Positions 1 through 10,098 of a DNA stretch of 49,748 nucleotides are shown here, in pieces. The DNA lies in the NCBI GenBank assembly GCA_019242275.1, contig JAFAVT010000021.1:1-49748 (forward strand), read 5' to 3'. Source of the DNA: Alphaproteobacteria bacterium. GTDB taxonomy: Bacteria; Pseudomonadota; Alphaproteobacteria; Micropepsales; Micropepsaceae. The notes beneath the pieces are model-generated. The model did no database searches, was not told the DNA's origin, and saw nothing but the letters and a program-made list of their open reading frames with translations. The first letter of the stretch is position 1; each line of letters opens with the position of its first letter. A program made the position numbers and the translations under genes.

Positions 1-64
1 GCCGGAGCCGCAGCCTTTATCGGCGTGCGATCAGAGCATTTTTTATCTTGACGGAAGAAGGCCG

Positions 65-162
65 CCTCACCCTTCGATCCGCCTACGCTCAAGCTTAGGC
101 GGACAAGCGTTGCGCACCGACCCGCCATAGCCTCGGCGAAGGCGGGCAGGCTCAGGGTGAGG
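65..162. repeat. Dispersed palindromic repeat (R3 family, CCTCACCCTTCGA...TCAGGGTGAGG arms)
   Basis: Terminal arms CCTCACCCTTCGA / CAGGGTGAGG with internal hairpins (CGCCTACGCTCAAGCTTAGGCG; CCCGCCATAGCCTCGGCGAAGGCGGGC); near-identical copy at 18308-18404. Confidence 0.8.
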
Positions 163-177
163 AAAATAAGTAAAGTC

Positions 178-226
178 CTCATGCTGAGCTTCCTCATCCC
201 GAGCCTGTCGAGGGACGAAGCATGAG
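178..226. repeat. R3-family palindromic repeat (CTCATGCTGAGC...GAAGCATGAG arms)
   Basis: Arms shared with 43840-43867, 48280-48305 and 39994-40040; contains the nested CCTCATCCCGAGCCTGTCGAGGGACGAAG segment. Confidence 0.7.
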
Positions 227-255
227 AGCAGCATCGAAGCTCGACATAAGATGCG

Positions 256-1860
256 CTAGCCGACAGAAGCCAGCAGCGGGCTGTCTCGTCCTGGAATGGC
301 TGCGAGAAGCGTTTTTATGTAAGCGTCCTTGGGCGCGTTGAAGATATCCCTTGTGGCGCCGATCTCTACCACGCGACCATGACGCATCACCATCAGGCGA
401 TGGGAAATTGCCGCCGCCACCCGCAAATCGTGGGTAATGAACAACATGGCCAGATTCATCTGCCGGCGCACATCGTCCAGCAGCTTCAGCACCTGGGCCT
501 GTACGGTAACGTCGAGTGAGGAAACCGGCTCGTCAGCGATCAGCACATCAGGCCGCAGCATCAAGGCGCGTGCCAGCCCAATGCGCTGACGCTGCCCGCC
601 GGAAAATTCATGGGGAAAGCGATCCAGCGCCTCCTTGCCCAAACCAACCAGCGCCAGCAACTCACAGGCGCGCTCACGGGCCGCAGCAGGCGCCTCACCA
701 TAGGCGCAAGCCCCCGCCGCGAGGATATCGCCGATGCGGCGCCGCGGATTGAGCGAGGCATAAGGATCCTGAAACACCATCTGGATGTGCCGGCGCGACG
801 GCCGCAGCGCGCCCGCTTTCATATGCGCGATATCGCTGCCGTCAAAGCGGATAGCGCCGCGGTCGGGCTCGAGCAGCCGGATGATGCAGCGCGCCAGGGT
901 GGATTTACCGGAACCGGATTCCCCGACAATGCCCAGCGTCTCGCCGCGGTTGAGCGTCAGGCAAACCTGATCCAGGGCCCTTACCGCCTGGCCTTTGCGA
1001 AAGAGCGCCCCGCGACGAAACGATTTGGATAGAGCGTCAACCTCCATCACCGGCTTCATGCCCGCCTGGTCCAAAGGCGCGCACCTGCCCTTCGGGATGG
1101 CACCGATCAGCGCCCGGGTATAGGGATGGGCCGGCGCCGAGAGAAGTTTTTCGGCACTGCCTTTTTCCACCACCTGACCCTGGCGCATCACCACCACGCG
1201 GTCGGCAAGCTCCGCCACCAATCCAAAGTCATGGGTGATGAAAAGCACGCCCATCTGCCGCTTCGCCTGCAGCCGCTTGATCAGCCGGACGATCTGAGCC
1301 TGGGTGGTGACGTCCAGCGCCGTGGTCGGCTCGTCCGCGATCAACAATTTTGGCGACAGCGACAGGGCCATGGCGATCATCACCCGTTGCCGCTGGCCGC
1401 CGGAGAGTTGATGCGGATAGGCCTTGATGACGCCCGAAGCGTTGTTAAGGCCCATTTCCTCCAAAAGTTCGCCGGCCTGCCGCAGCGCCTCAGCTTCGGA
1501 AATCCGGCGATGGGCTCTGATCTGCTCGCTCACCTGCTCGCCCACCCGCATCACCGGATTGAGCGCCGCCATCGGATCCTGAAAGACCATGGCGATGTCG
1601 CGGCCGCGGCGGCGCCGCGTGGCTTCCGCCGGCTCGCGCAACAGGTCGCTGCCCTCGAACAGGATGGCGCCCTTGGTCGCCGCCACCCCCCGCGGCAAAA
1701 GTCCCATTACCGCATGGGCGGTGAGAGACTTGCCGGAACCGGACTCGCCCACCAGGCAAACAATCTCATTGCTGCCGACATCGAAGCTGACGTCCTCGGC
1801 CGCCAGTGTGCGCTCTGCGCCGGCGGGCAAGGCCACGGCAAGATCGCGAATGGCCAGCAT
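256..1860 (-). CDS. Dipeptide/oligopeptide ABC transporter, fused double ATP-binding subunit (DppD-DppF/YejF-like)
   Basis: Two Walker A (GESGSGKS), two [13 protein letters not shown] signatures and two Walker B motifs in one 534-aa ORF; overlaps next permease stop/start. Confidence 0.93.
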   Translation of the reverse strand: MLAIRDLAVALPAGAERTLAAEDVSFDVGSNEIVCLVGESGSGKSLTAHAVMGLLPRGVAATKGAILFEGSDLLREPAEATRRRRGRDIAMVFQDPMAALNPVMRVGEQVSEQIRAHRRISEAEALRQAGELLEEMGLNNASGVIKAYPHQLSGGQRQRVMIAMALSLSPKLLIADEPTTALDVTTQAQIVRLIKRLQAKRQMGVLFITHDFGLVAELADRVVVMRQGQVVEKGSAEKLLSAPAHPYTRALIGAIPKGRCAPLDQAGMKPVMEVDALSKSFRRGALFRKGQAVRALDQVCLTLNRGETLGIVGESGSGKSTLARCIIRLLEPDRGAIRFDGSDIAHMKAGALRPSRRHIQMVFQDPYASLNPRRRIGDILAAGACAYGEAPAAARERACELLALVGLGKEALDRFPHEFSGGQRQRIGLARALMLRPDVLIADEPVSSLDVTVQAQVLKLLDDVRRQMNLAMLFITHDLRVAAAISHRLMVMRHGRVVEIGATRDIFNAPKDAYIKTLLAAIPGRDSPLLASVG

Positions 1861-2687
1861 CAGCGCCGCCGCCGCGCCGCCAGGGCGTCGTTAAGCCCGT
1901 CACCAACAAAATTCAGCGCCAGCACGGTAACCAGGATGCAGAGGCCGGGCAGCACCATGGTCCACCAGGCCACCCACATTGCCGAGCGCGAGCCGCCGAT
2001 CATGCGCCCCCAGCTCATCAGGTTGGGATCGCCCAGCCCCAGAAAACTCAACGCCGATTCCGTCAGGATGGCATTGCCGATCATCATCGAAGCCACCACC
2101 ACGATCGGCAGCATGGCGTTGGGCAAGATCTCGCCAAAGATGATGCGGCCATCGCTCAAGCCTTGGGTGCGCGCCGCCTCAACAAATTCCCGCCGTCGCA
2201 GCGCCAAGAACTCGCCGCGGGCGATGCGCGCCACCTGCGGCCAGGTGATCAGGGCGATGCCGATCACACTGGAAACAAGACTGGGCTGCAGGAACGCCAC
2301 CAACACCATCAGCAGCACAAAAGCAGGAACGACCTGGAAGAATTCGGTGAAGCGCATCAAAAGATCGTCCACCACGCCGCCATAATAGCCGGCCACGGCG
2401 CCCAGCAGCACGCCAGCCCCCAGGGCCACGCAGGTCGAGGAAAGGCCGATCAAGAGGGAGACGCGCGCGCCATAAGCCAGGCAGGCCAGCAGATTGCGCC
2501 CCAACACATCGCTGCCGGCCGGTAGCCCTGCGCTTCCCGGCGCCAGCAGCGGCATGCCGACAATGGTGAAGGGCCCGCGGGGAAACAGCAGGGGCGCTGC
2601 CATGGCCGTCAAAACGATGACCGCAAGCACGCCCAGTCCGATCAGCGTCTGGGGCCGGGCCAGAAAGCGGCAGAGAAAATCCTTCAT
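1860..2687 (-). CDS. Peptide ABC transporter permease (DppC-like)
   Basis: Hydrophobic permease with BPD_transp_1-type EAA region; position between ATPase and second permease. Confidence 0.9.
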   Translation of the reverse strand: MKDFLCRFLARPQTLIGLGVLAVIVLTAMAAPLLFPRGPFTIVGMPLLAPGSAGLPAGSDVLGRNLLACLAYGARVSLLIGLSSTCVALGAGVLLGAVAGYYGGVVDDLLMRFTEFFQVVPAFVLLMVLVAFLQPSLVSSVIGIALITWPQVARIARGEFLALRRREFVEAARTQGLSDGRIIFGEILPNAMLPIVVVASMMIGNAILTESALSFLGLGDPNLMSWGRMIGGSRSAMWVAWWTMVLPGLCILVTVLALNFVGDGLNDALAARRRR

Positions 2688-3661
2688 GCCCCCAGCTCCA
2701 TGCGGGGATCGGCGAGCGTATAGGCGATGTCGGTGAGAAGATTGAAGAACCCGACCAGCACTGAGGTCACAATGAAAATCCCCAGCAGCAGCGGATTGTC
2801 GCGCGCCGTCACCGCTTCATAGGCCAGGGTCCCAATGCCCGGCCAACTGAAGACATTTTCCACCAGCACCGTGCCGCCGACCAGGATCGAAGCCTGAAGA
2901 CCGGCATAGGTAATTATGGGAATCAGCGCATTGCGCCGGATATGGCGGCGCATCACCTGCCGCTCGCTCAGGCCCTTGGCACGGGCGGTCTTCACGAAAT
3001 CCTGCTCGGCGATTTCAATCATCTGGGCCCGGGTCAGCCGCGCATAGCCCGCCATATAATAAAGTGCCAGCGTCATGCCGGGCAGAAGCATGTGCTGCGC
3101 AATGTCGGCTGCCCGCAACAGGCCTTTATGATCGGCGCCGATGGATTCAAGCCCGAAAGGCGGCAGCCAGTTGAGCCAGACCGAAAAGACCAGCACCGCC
3201 ATCATTCCCAGCCAAAATTGCGGCACGGCATAAAACAGCATGGCCAAAGTTGTGACGCCGGCATCCCCGGCTGAGCCGGGCCGGCGGGCTGCAAAGGCGC
3301 CCAGGGTGAGGCCGCCCGCCAGCGCCACAACCAAAGCAAAACCATCCAGCAGCAAGGTATTGGGCAACCGGTCCAGAACGACGTCCAGCACCGGCTGGCG
3401 CCGTTCATAGGAAAGACCCAGATCGCCACGCGCCACGGCCGCGCCATACTTCCACAACTGCACCGGCAATGGCCGGTCGAGGCCATATTCCAACCGCAGG
3501 CTTTTGATAAAGGTTTCATCGGCATAACCTGATTGGCCGGCCATGACCGTGGCGGCATCGCCGGGCGCCAGCCGGATCAGAAAGAAACTCAGCAGCACCA
3601 CCGCCACGGTCAGCATCAGGGTGCGGACCAGCCGGCCGGCAATATAAGTGAGCTTGCTCAC
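2684..3661 (-). CDS. Peptide ABC transporter permease (DppB-like)
   Basis: DppB-like N-terminus (LVRTLMLTVAVVLLSFFLIRLAPGD) and EAA loop (DFVKTARAKGLSERQVMRRH); 4-bp overlap with neighbour. Confidence 0.92.
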   Translation of the reverse strand: MSKLTYIAGRLVRTLMLTVAVVLLSFFLIRLAPGDAATVMAGQSGYADETFIKSLRLEYGLDRPLPVQLWKYGAAVARGDLGLSYERRQPVLDVVLDRLPNTLLLDGFALVVALAGGLTLGAFAARRPGSAGDAGVTTLAMLFYAVPQFWLGMMAVLVFSVWLNWLPPFGLESIGADHKGLLRAADIAQHMLLPGMTLALYYMAGYARLTRAQMIEIAEQDFVKTARAKGLSERQVMRRHIRRNALIPIITYAGLQASILVGGTVLVENVFSWPGIGTLAYEAVTARDNPLLLGIFIVTSVLVGFFNLLTDIAYTLADPRMELGA

Positions 3662-5238
3662 GCAGCGCCGCTCAGCCAGGTGTGGCCGAAGCCGTCGGTC
3701 GGACCGTTAGGCCCAGTGACCAGGTCATGCACCCGCCTGTTGTAATAGAGCATGGGATCGCGCTCGAAGAGCCACAGCATGGCAACATCGCGGGTGAGAA
3801 TCTGCTGCAGCCGGCTGTAAATCTCCTGTGCTTCGCGCGGCGCGATGGCGGTCGCGGCCCGCGCGAACAGCGCGTCCACTTCCCTATTGCGATAACCCTG
3901 GATGTTGGACTGGGGCACACCCTTGCGGATGTTGGATGAGACAAAGAAGCGCGCGGTGCCGATGGCCGGGTCGCCATATTCGCCATAGGAATTGTTGTCC
4001 ATGTCGAAATCCCAATTGCCGGTGCGGTGGGCAAAGCTGGCCCAGTCGGAGGATTGCAGCTCGATGTCCAGGCCCACTTCCGAAGCGGCCTGGCGGACAT
4101 ATTGGGCGCCGCGGGTCTGGATGCCATCGCCGTCCGGAATCATCAGAAAGCTGAAACGGTGCCGCACGCCGCCGGCTCCCGGCTTCAGACCCATTTCATC
4201 CAGCAGCGCCCGGGCCCGGTTGGGGTCATAAGGATAGCGGCTCACTGCCTGCCCATCATAATAGGGCGCCGCCGAGGGGATCGGTCCACTTGCCACCTTG
4301 CCTTGGCCGAAATTGATCGCCTTGACGATAAAGTCGCGGTCCAGCGCATGCATGAAGGCTTGCCGGAATCGCCGGTCGCTGAACGGCCAGCGCCGCTGAT
4401 TCATCTCCAGCACCGCGATTTCGCCCACGCCTTCATAGCCGTGGGTGGAGGCGACAATATGAGGGTTGGCCCGCAAGCGGCTGCTGACCACCGTGTCAAT
4501 GTCATCGGCCAGGGCGATATCCACCGCACCGGTTTCCATTGCCACCATGCGCTGCTCGGGCGTGGGACAGATGCGAAAATAAATGTCGTCAATTTTGGGA
4601 AAGCCAGGCCGCCAATAGTCCGGGTTGCGGGTGAGGCGGATATATTGTCCCCGCTCCCAGCGGGCGAATTTGAACGGGCCGGTGCCTATGGGGCTGAAAT
4701 TGTGCGGATTGCTGCGGTAATCGCTGCCCTCATAGATATGCGCCGGCATGATCGGCGCATTCGACGCCATCAGCGACAGCAGAAAAGCGTTGAAAGGCTG
4801 CTTCAACCGAAATTCCACCGTCAGCTTGTCGAGTGCCCGGATGCTTTGACAGTTGTTAAAGGCGTTGCGGCTGCGCGGATTGAGTTGGCGCAGCATCTGG
4901 TCGCAACTGAACACCACGTCACGGGCCGTAAATGGGTGACCGTCATGCCAGCGGACATCAGGTTGAAGCTGAAAGACATAGGCCAGCCCGTCCGGCGTGA
5001 TGGTGTAGCTGCGCGCCAGGTTGGGTTGCGGCTTGAAATTCCAGTCCAGCAGCAGCAGGGATTCCTGGATGTTGCCGCAAATCTGCTGCACCAGCCTTGT
5101 GTTGAGCAGGGGATAGCACAAGGTCCCCGGCTCGGCCGGCATCATGGCGTTGAGGATGTTGCCGCGCGCCATGGCCGGCAGCGACAGGAACGGCGCGCCC
5201 GCCATCGCCCCCAGCATGGCGCGGCGGTGTGGCTTCAC
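3658..5238 (-). CDS. Peptide ABC transporter substrate-binding protein (SBP family 5)
   Basis: SBP_bac_5-like sequence (PDVRWHDGHPFTARDVVFS); likely GTG start at 5238 overlapping the upstream stop; N-terminus MKPHRRAMLGAMAGAPFLSLPAMARG resembles a signal peptide. Confidence 0.9.
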   Translation of the reverse strand: MKPHRRAMLGAMAGAPFLSLPAMARGNILNAMMPAEPGTLCYPLLNTRLVQQICGNIQESLLLLDWNFKPQPNLARSYTITPDGLAYVFQLQPDVRWHDGHPFTARDVVFSCDQMLRQLNPRSRNAFNNCQSIRALDKLTVEFRLKQPFNAFLLSLMASNAPIMPAHIYEGSDYRSNPHNFSPIGTGPFKFARWERGQYIRLTRNPDYWRPGFPKIDDIYFRICPTPEQRMVAMETGAVDIALADDIDTVVSSRLRANPHIVASTHGYEGVGEIAVLEMNQRRWPFSDRRFRQAFMHALDRDFIVKAINFGQGKVASGPIPSAAPYYDGQAVSRYPYDPNRARALLDEMGLKPGAGGVRHRFSFLMIPDGDGIQTRGAQYVRQAASEVGLDIELQSSDWASFAHRTGNWDFDMDNNSYGEYGDPAIGTARFFVSSNIRKGVPQSNIQGYRNREVDALFARAATAIAPREAQEIYSRLQQILTRDVAMLWLFERDPMLYYNRRVHDLVTGPNGPTDGFGHTWLSGAA

Positions 5239-6734
5239 GCGGTCGCGTCCCTGGTCAGCCGGTCCAACGGAAAGACCGGCCGCCGCAACTTGGTATAGGG
5301 CAACCGTGTCACATCGGACATGCAGGGGCCGGCAGTGGAGACGGTGTGACTGGCCGAGGCGATGGGATCCCAGGCGGCACGATGACCGACCGCTGCCTTG
5401 ATCCCCACCATGGAAAGCTCTTCCGGATTGATGCCCTGGCTGCGCCACTGGCCAAGATCGAAAGGCGGCAGTTTGCGGCTGGTGAGAAGGATGGTGAGGC
5501 CACGGTGTTTCACCACCGCGGTCGGCCCCATGTTGATGATCTTGCCCAACGAACCCACCAGATGGGAATTCTTGTCTTCCAGTTCGAAGACACCATCGCT
5601 GCGCGATACCAGCGTCACCTCCAGCGTCACCGGACCCGGATCGAGCGGACTGCCCTTGCCGCCGATGGGCAGGGTCATGCTCTGGCCGATGGTGATGCGT
5701 TGCAGCGCCGCCACCGCTTCCGGATCGGCAATCGCCACGCCGGCACCGTCAATGTCGTATTTCAGCAAAGCCCGCATGACTTCGGTGCCGTCACCTGGCG
5801 CGCCGCCGCCGATATTGTCGGCCGGCTCCACCAGCAGAACCGGACCTTTGCCGCCCGGTTTGAAATCTCGGACCACCGTTTCAAGATTTTCTTCCGCCGG
5901 CGCCCCTTCCGCGCGCATGTCCCAGGCGATCTGCGCCAACTCGCGCAGTGCGGCATGGGCGTCAGCCTCGCTGCCTTCGCTGATGACACTGAAGGAAAGG
6001 CCGGCATTGGGCACATCAGAAAAGGCATAGCCACCCACGATGTTGACCGCCAGCATACCGGGCACCTCTTTCTCCAGCCGCCGCGCCGCGTCCTCCAGCG
6101 CGCGCATCGGCCCGTCACGGGTGCCGGTGCCGGTGGGCGGCCAGACAATCGGCGTCACCATCACCAGATGCCTGGGCTTGATGCCGGTCCTGAGGCGCCG
6201 CGCCAGCAGGGCGGCCGCGCGCACGGCGCTGGCGAACTGATCGGTGTGCGGGCATTCCTGGTAGAAGATCATGCCGTCGCTGAGTGCGCCCATGCGCGGA
6301 GTCAAAGTGGCGTGGAGGTCACCGACGGCATAGAGCGGCAGCGCCTCCGCCCCCGGCGTGGCGCGAATGCGCGCCATCAATTCGCCTTCGGGATCGTCGC
6401 AAGCGTCGGTGACCATGGCGCCGTGCAGCGACAGATGAATGCCGTCCAGCCCGCCGGCCAAAGCCTGTTGCAGCATCGGCTTCAGTTCGCGCCAGAATTG
6501 CTCGAACACGGCGTGATCCACCGTGCCCGAGGCGCCGCCGGTATAGATCACACCGGGCAGCACTTCCCAGCCTTCGCGCTCGGCAACGCTGAGAAAGCCG
6601 TCAACCTGCGAGGCATCGCCGCGGCGGGCGGTGATCTGATCGCCGCGATGGATGACAAAGCCGTCCAGCCCGGTGCGGTCGCCGGAAAAAGAATGGGTCT
6701 CGTGAAAAATGCCGGCGATGAAAATCCTGGTCAT
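5235..6734 (-). CDS. M81 family metallopeptidase (MlrC/microcystinase C-like)
   Basis: MTRIFIAGIFHETHSF N-terminus, SLHGAMVTD, DLHATLTPRM, M81-type C-terminus; ATG at 6734. Confidence 0.92.
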   Translation of the reverse strand: MTRIFIAGIFHETHSFSGDRTGLDGFVIHRGDQITARRGDASQVDGFLSVAEREGWEVLPGVIYTGGASGTVDHAVFEQFWRELKPMLQQALAGGLDGIHLSLHGAMVTDACDDPEGELMARIRATPGAEALPLYAVGDLHATLTPRMGALSDGMIFYQECPHTDQFASAVRAAALLARRLRTGIKPRHLVMVTPIVWPPTGTGTRDGPMRALEDAARRLEKEVPGMLAVNIVGGYAFSDVPNAGLSFSVISEGSEADAHAALRELAQIAWDMRAEGAPAEENLETVVRDFKPGGKGPVLLVEPADNIGGGAPGDGTEVMRALLKYDIDGAGVAIADPEAVAALQRITIGQSMTLPIGGKGSPLDPGPVTLEVTLVSRSDGVFELEDKNSHLVGSLGKIINMGPTAVVKHRGLTILLTSRKLPPFDLGQWRSQGINPEELSMVGIKAAVGHRAAWDPIASASHTVSTAGPCMSDVTRLPYTKLRRPVFPLDRLTRDATA

Positions 6735-6832
6735 GCGCGCCCCTGTTGCCGAACTTTCCGTGCTTTTTCGAGGGCTGGCAAGCGGGGGCATTTGCGCTTG
6801 GAGCAGGTTCCGTTGCTCGGAATCTCTCCTAC

Positions 6833-6924
6833 TCACCATGGGCGGGCTTGACCCGCCCATCCAGAGCAACAAATAGCGGCACTTGCGACTCCTGGATGGC
6901 CGGCTCGGGGCCGGCCATGGTGAG
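6833..6924. repeat. R4-family palindromic repeat (CTCACCATGGGCGGGCTTGACCCGCCC...GGCCGGCCATGGTGAG)
   Basis: Two hairpins (GGGCGGG-CCCGCCC; GGCCGGC-GCCGGCC) inside outer inverted arms CTCACCATGG/CCATGGTGAG; related copies at 29593 and 49543. Confidence 0.85.
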
Positions 6925-6985
6925 GTTTAAGAAGATTCTGCAGTCATCAAAACCAAAACTGTTCTAAACAGCGGGCGGGGGCGTC

Positions 6986-7738
6986 ATGCTGATCCTGAAA
7001 CTGACTTTGGTGCCGCTGGCGCTGCTGCTCTTCGGCGTGATCGAGCGGCGGCATGGCCCGCGCGTGGCCGGCTGGCTGGCTGGCTTTCCCATGGTGGCAG
7101 GGCCAGTTCTGGTGCTGCTCGCCCTGGATCGCGGCGCCGCTTTCGCCTCCGCCGCGGGGCTGGGCGCCTATTTTGGCCTCCTGCCATGGCTGGCCTTCAC
7201 CGGCTGTTATGCCTGGTGCAGCGATTTCTGCCGCTGGCCGCCGGCTTTTGCCCTCAGTCTTGCGGCCTGGGCGCTGACGGCGATTGTTTGTGTGCAGTTT
7301 GAAGATGTGCGCGGGCTTGAAGTCCTGCCCTTCCTGATTCTGTTGGCGGCGCTTTTTCTTTATCCGCGGGGCGAAGCCTCAGATCAGGAGCGCGAACATG
7401 TCTGGTGGGGCCTGCCGGCCCGCATGCTGGCCGGCGCGGCATTGACCCTGCTGATCATGCAGTTCGCCGGCGCTTTTGGCACGCGCTGGTCCGGCATCTT
7501 CACCACCTTTCCGGTGATGGGTTCGATCGTGGCCGTCTCCAGCCATATCGAGCATGGCCGCCACGCCGTGCGCGAAGCGGTGGCGGGGATGACCACGGGC
7601 CTGGCTTCCGTCGCGGTCTTCTGCTTTGCCGCCTGGCTGCTGCTGGCGCGAACGGGACTTTGGCCGGCTTTCGCGCTGGCGCTGATGGCCTCCTGCGCCA
7701 CCCATGCCCTGACCTGGCTGATGTTCAAGAAACGGTAG
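6986..7738 (+). CDS. Integral membrane protein of unknown function
   Basis: 250-aa ORF with many hydrophobic segments and a strand switch from the flanking genes. Confidence 0.7.
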   Translation: MLILKLTLVPLALLLFGVIERRHGPRVAGWLAGFPMVAGPVLVLLALDRGAAFASAAGLGAYFGLLPWLAFTGCYAWCSDFCRWPPAFALSLAAWALTAIVCVQFEDVRGLEVLPFLILLAALFLYPRGEASDQEREHVWWGLPARMLAGAALTLLIMQFAGAFGTRWSGIFTTFPVMGSIVAVSSHIEHGRHAVREAVAGMTTGLASVAVFCFAAWLLLARTGLWPAFALALMASCATHALTWLMFKKR

Positions 7739-9011
7739 CAACTTCTCTTGCCGCCTCACGCGCCGCCGCCAGCGTGGCTTCAATCACGCCATCATCATGC
7801 ACGGCGGAGACAAACCAGGCGCCCCGTTCCAACACCCGCACCCCGCGCTTCAAGAGCGCATGGGCGAACCTCACGTAAAGCGCCTTGTCGGCTCTCAAGA
7901 GGTCGCGATAATTGCGCGCCGGCGCCTCCAGCCCGAAGCCGACATGAAACATCAGTTCAAACCCGGTGACCTGGGCCTTGAGGCCGGCCTGGCTTAATAC
8001 CTCGCGCAGGCCCTCGCGCAGCCTCAGGCCGCGCTGCGACCAGCCCTGGTAAAGCTCCGGCGTCAGCGCCTTTTGCGTAGCCACCATCGCCGCCATGGTC
8101 ACCGGCTGGGCATTGAAAGTGCCGCCATGCAGCACGCCATCGGCGAACATGTCCATTAAATCGCCACGCCCGACCAGCGCGGCGACGGGAAAACCGTTGG
8201 CAATCGCCTTGGCGAAGATGGAAAGATCCGGCGTCACGCCAAAGCGTTTCTGCGCCCCGTCCCGATGCAGGCGAAAGCCGGTGATCACTTCGTCAAAGAT
8301 CAGCAGGGCGCCATGGGCGCGGCAGGCAGCCAGGGCACCTTCCAGATAGCCGGCCGCCGGCGCGATGGCGCCCTGGTTGCACATGGCCGGCTCCATGATC
8401 ACGCCCGCGACATCGCCTTTCGCCAAGCGTGCCTGCAATCGCGCCAGGTCGTTCCAGCCCAGCACGTCAAGCCCGGGCGCGGCTTCCTGGCCTTTGCTGC
8501 CCGCCACCTTGACCGGCGCGTCGGCGGGACCGGCAGCATTCTCGCCCGGCGCCGTGGACCAAAGGATATTGTCGAACCAGCCGTGATAATGGCCTTCAAA
8601 TTTCAGGATGACCGGCTTGCCGGTGGCAGCACGCGCCAGGCGAAACGCCGCCTGCGCCACTTCGGAGCCCGAGGAGCCGAAGCGGACGCGTGTCGCCGAA
8701 GGAATGCGTTCACAAAGAATCCGCGCCGCTTCAAACTCGATTTCCGACTGACCGGCGTAGAGAATGCCTTTGTCAACCTGGTCCTTCACCGCCTGCTGCA
8801 CGGCGGCCGGCGTGTGGCCCAGCACCGTCGCGCCCATGCCGCAGTAATAGTCAATCAGCCGGTTGCCGTCGGCATCAATCAGATAAGGCCCCTCGCCGCG
8901 CTGAAAGACCAGCGGCCCGCCTTGCATGCCAAGGCGGAAATTGCTGTTGACGCCGCCGGCGACGAACGCACTGTTCTGGGCAATCATGGCGGCGGAGCGG
9001 CCGAATTCCAT
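7725..9011 (-). CDS. Class III aminotransferase (glutamate-1-semialdehyde aminomutase-like)
   Basis: LLIFDEVITGFR PLP motif, SIFAKAIANGFPVAALVG Schiff-base lysine region; ATG at 9011. Confidence 0.9.
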   Translation of the reverse strand: MEFGRSAAMIAQNSAFVAGGVNSNFRLGMQGGPLVFQRGEGPYLIDADGNRLIDYYCGMGATVLGHTPAAVQQAVKDQVDKGILYAGQSEIEFEAARILCERIPSATRVRFGSSGSEVAQAAFRLARAATGKPVILKFEGHYHGWFDNILWSTAPGENAAGPADAPVKVAGSKGQEAAPGLDVLGWNDLARLQARLAKGDVAGVIMEPAMCNQGAIAPAAGYLEGALAACRAHGALLIFDEVITGFRLHRDGAQKRFGVTPDLSIFAKAIANGFPVAALVGRGDLMDMFADGVLHGGTFNAQPVTMAAMVATQKALTPELYQGWSQRGLRLREGLREVLSQAGLKAQVTGFELMFHVGFGLEAPARNYRDLLRADKALYVRFAHALLKRGVRVLERGAWFVSAVHDDGVIEATLAAAREAAREVATVS

Positions 9012-9092
9012 GCCTGTTTCCTTTTGTTTGGAGCCATTAGAACCCGCGCCCAAGATTTGACAAGCGCGCCCGCCCGCCGGAGCATTGCCGCC

Positions 9093-10007
9093 ATGCCGCT
9101 TCATCCCGATGCCGTGGAAGCCATCCGGCGCGCCGGCGACCTGCCCACCGGGCTGGCGCCCGCCGAACTGCGCCGCGTCTATGAACAGCAGCGCCTGACG
9201 CTCCTGCCGGAAAAGCCTGCGGTGGCTGAAGTGCGCGATCTTGTTATACCCGGCGAGATGCCGATCGCGGCGCGCTTCTATCGCGCCGGGCCGGAAGGGT
9301 GTCCCCTGCTGGTTTATTTTCATGGCGGCGGCTTCATGCTGGGTTCGCTGACGCTTTATGACACCAGCTGCCGGCGCCTGGCGCGGGGCGGCGATTGTGC
9401 GGTGCTGTCGGTGGATTACCGCCTGGCGCCGGAGCATATCTTTCCGGCTGCCGTGCGGGACGCTTACGACGCCACCAAATGGGCGGCCGCCAATGCCGCG
9501 GCACTGAAGGTTGACGCAGGCAAGATCGCCGTCGGCGGCGACAGCGCCGGCGGCAATCTGGCGGCGGTGGTGGCGCAGATGGCGCTGGACAGCGGCGAGT
9601 TCGACGTGGCGCGGCAGATTCTGATCTACCCGATGACCGACCAGAGCCGCGAATATCCGTCCTATCTGCGCAATGAAAGCGGCTGCATGCTGACGCGCAA
9701 GGCGCTGCACTGGTTCATGGACAATTACCTGCCCAATCTGCAAGACCGGCTGGACCCGCGCGCATCGCCCATGCTGCGGCAAGACTTGAGCGGCCTGCCG
9801 CCGGCGCTGATCATCAGTGCGGAATTTGACCCGCTGGTGGATGAAAACCAGGCTTATGCCGATCGGCTGGCCGCCGCGGGCGTTGCCACAAACCATGTCT
9901 GCTTTGCCGGCATGATCCATCCCTTCTTCACCCTGGGCGGGGTGATTGCCGATGCCGCCAGGGCGGAGAGCCTGATCTGCGAGGTCCTGCGGGGCATGCG
10001 GAACTGA
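9093..10007 (+). CDS. Alpha/beta hydrolase (hormone-sensitive-lipase-like esterase)
   Basis: HGGGF oxyanion motif, GDSAGGNL nucleophile elbow; ATG at 9093. Confidence 0.92.
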   Translation: MPLHPDAVEAIRRAGDLPTGLAPAELRRVYEQQRLTLLPEKPAVAEVRDLVIPGEMPIAARFYRAGPEGCPLLVYFHGGGFMLGSLTLYDTSCRRLARGGDCAVLSVDYRLAPEHIFPAAVRDAYDATKWAAANAAALKVDAGKIAVGGDSAGGNLAAVVAQMALDSGEFDVARQILIYPMTDQSREYPSYLRNESGCMLTRKALHWFMDNYLPNLQDRLDPRASPMLRQDLSGLPPALIISAEFDPLVDENQAYADRLAAAGVATNHVCFAGMIHPFFTLGGVIADAARAESLICEVLRGMRN

Positions 10008-10098
10008 GCCTCTGCTCTTTGATAGAAGACGGTTTCGGCGTGTTGCCAATCTCCCGCTGCGTGTCTAAAGAGACCGGCACACACATCCAAGAAGCGGC

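Noticed and set aside
1126-2385. Long + strand ORF (419 aa) opposite the ABC ATPase/permease
   Set aside because: Antisense shadow ORF; low-complexity His/Gln/Arg-rich translation with no domain, while the minus strand has clear motifs.
4027-6851. + strand ORFs of 423 and 540 aa
   Set aside because: Shadow ORFs opposite the substrate-binding protein and MlrC-like peptidase; a product of high GC.
7725-10049. 774-aa minus ORF as one protein
   Set aside because: The aminotransferase starts at 9011; the upstream part is antisense to the alpha/beta hydrolase.
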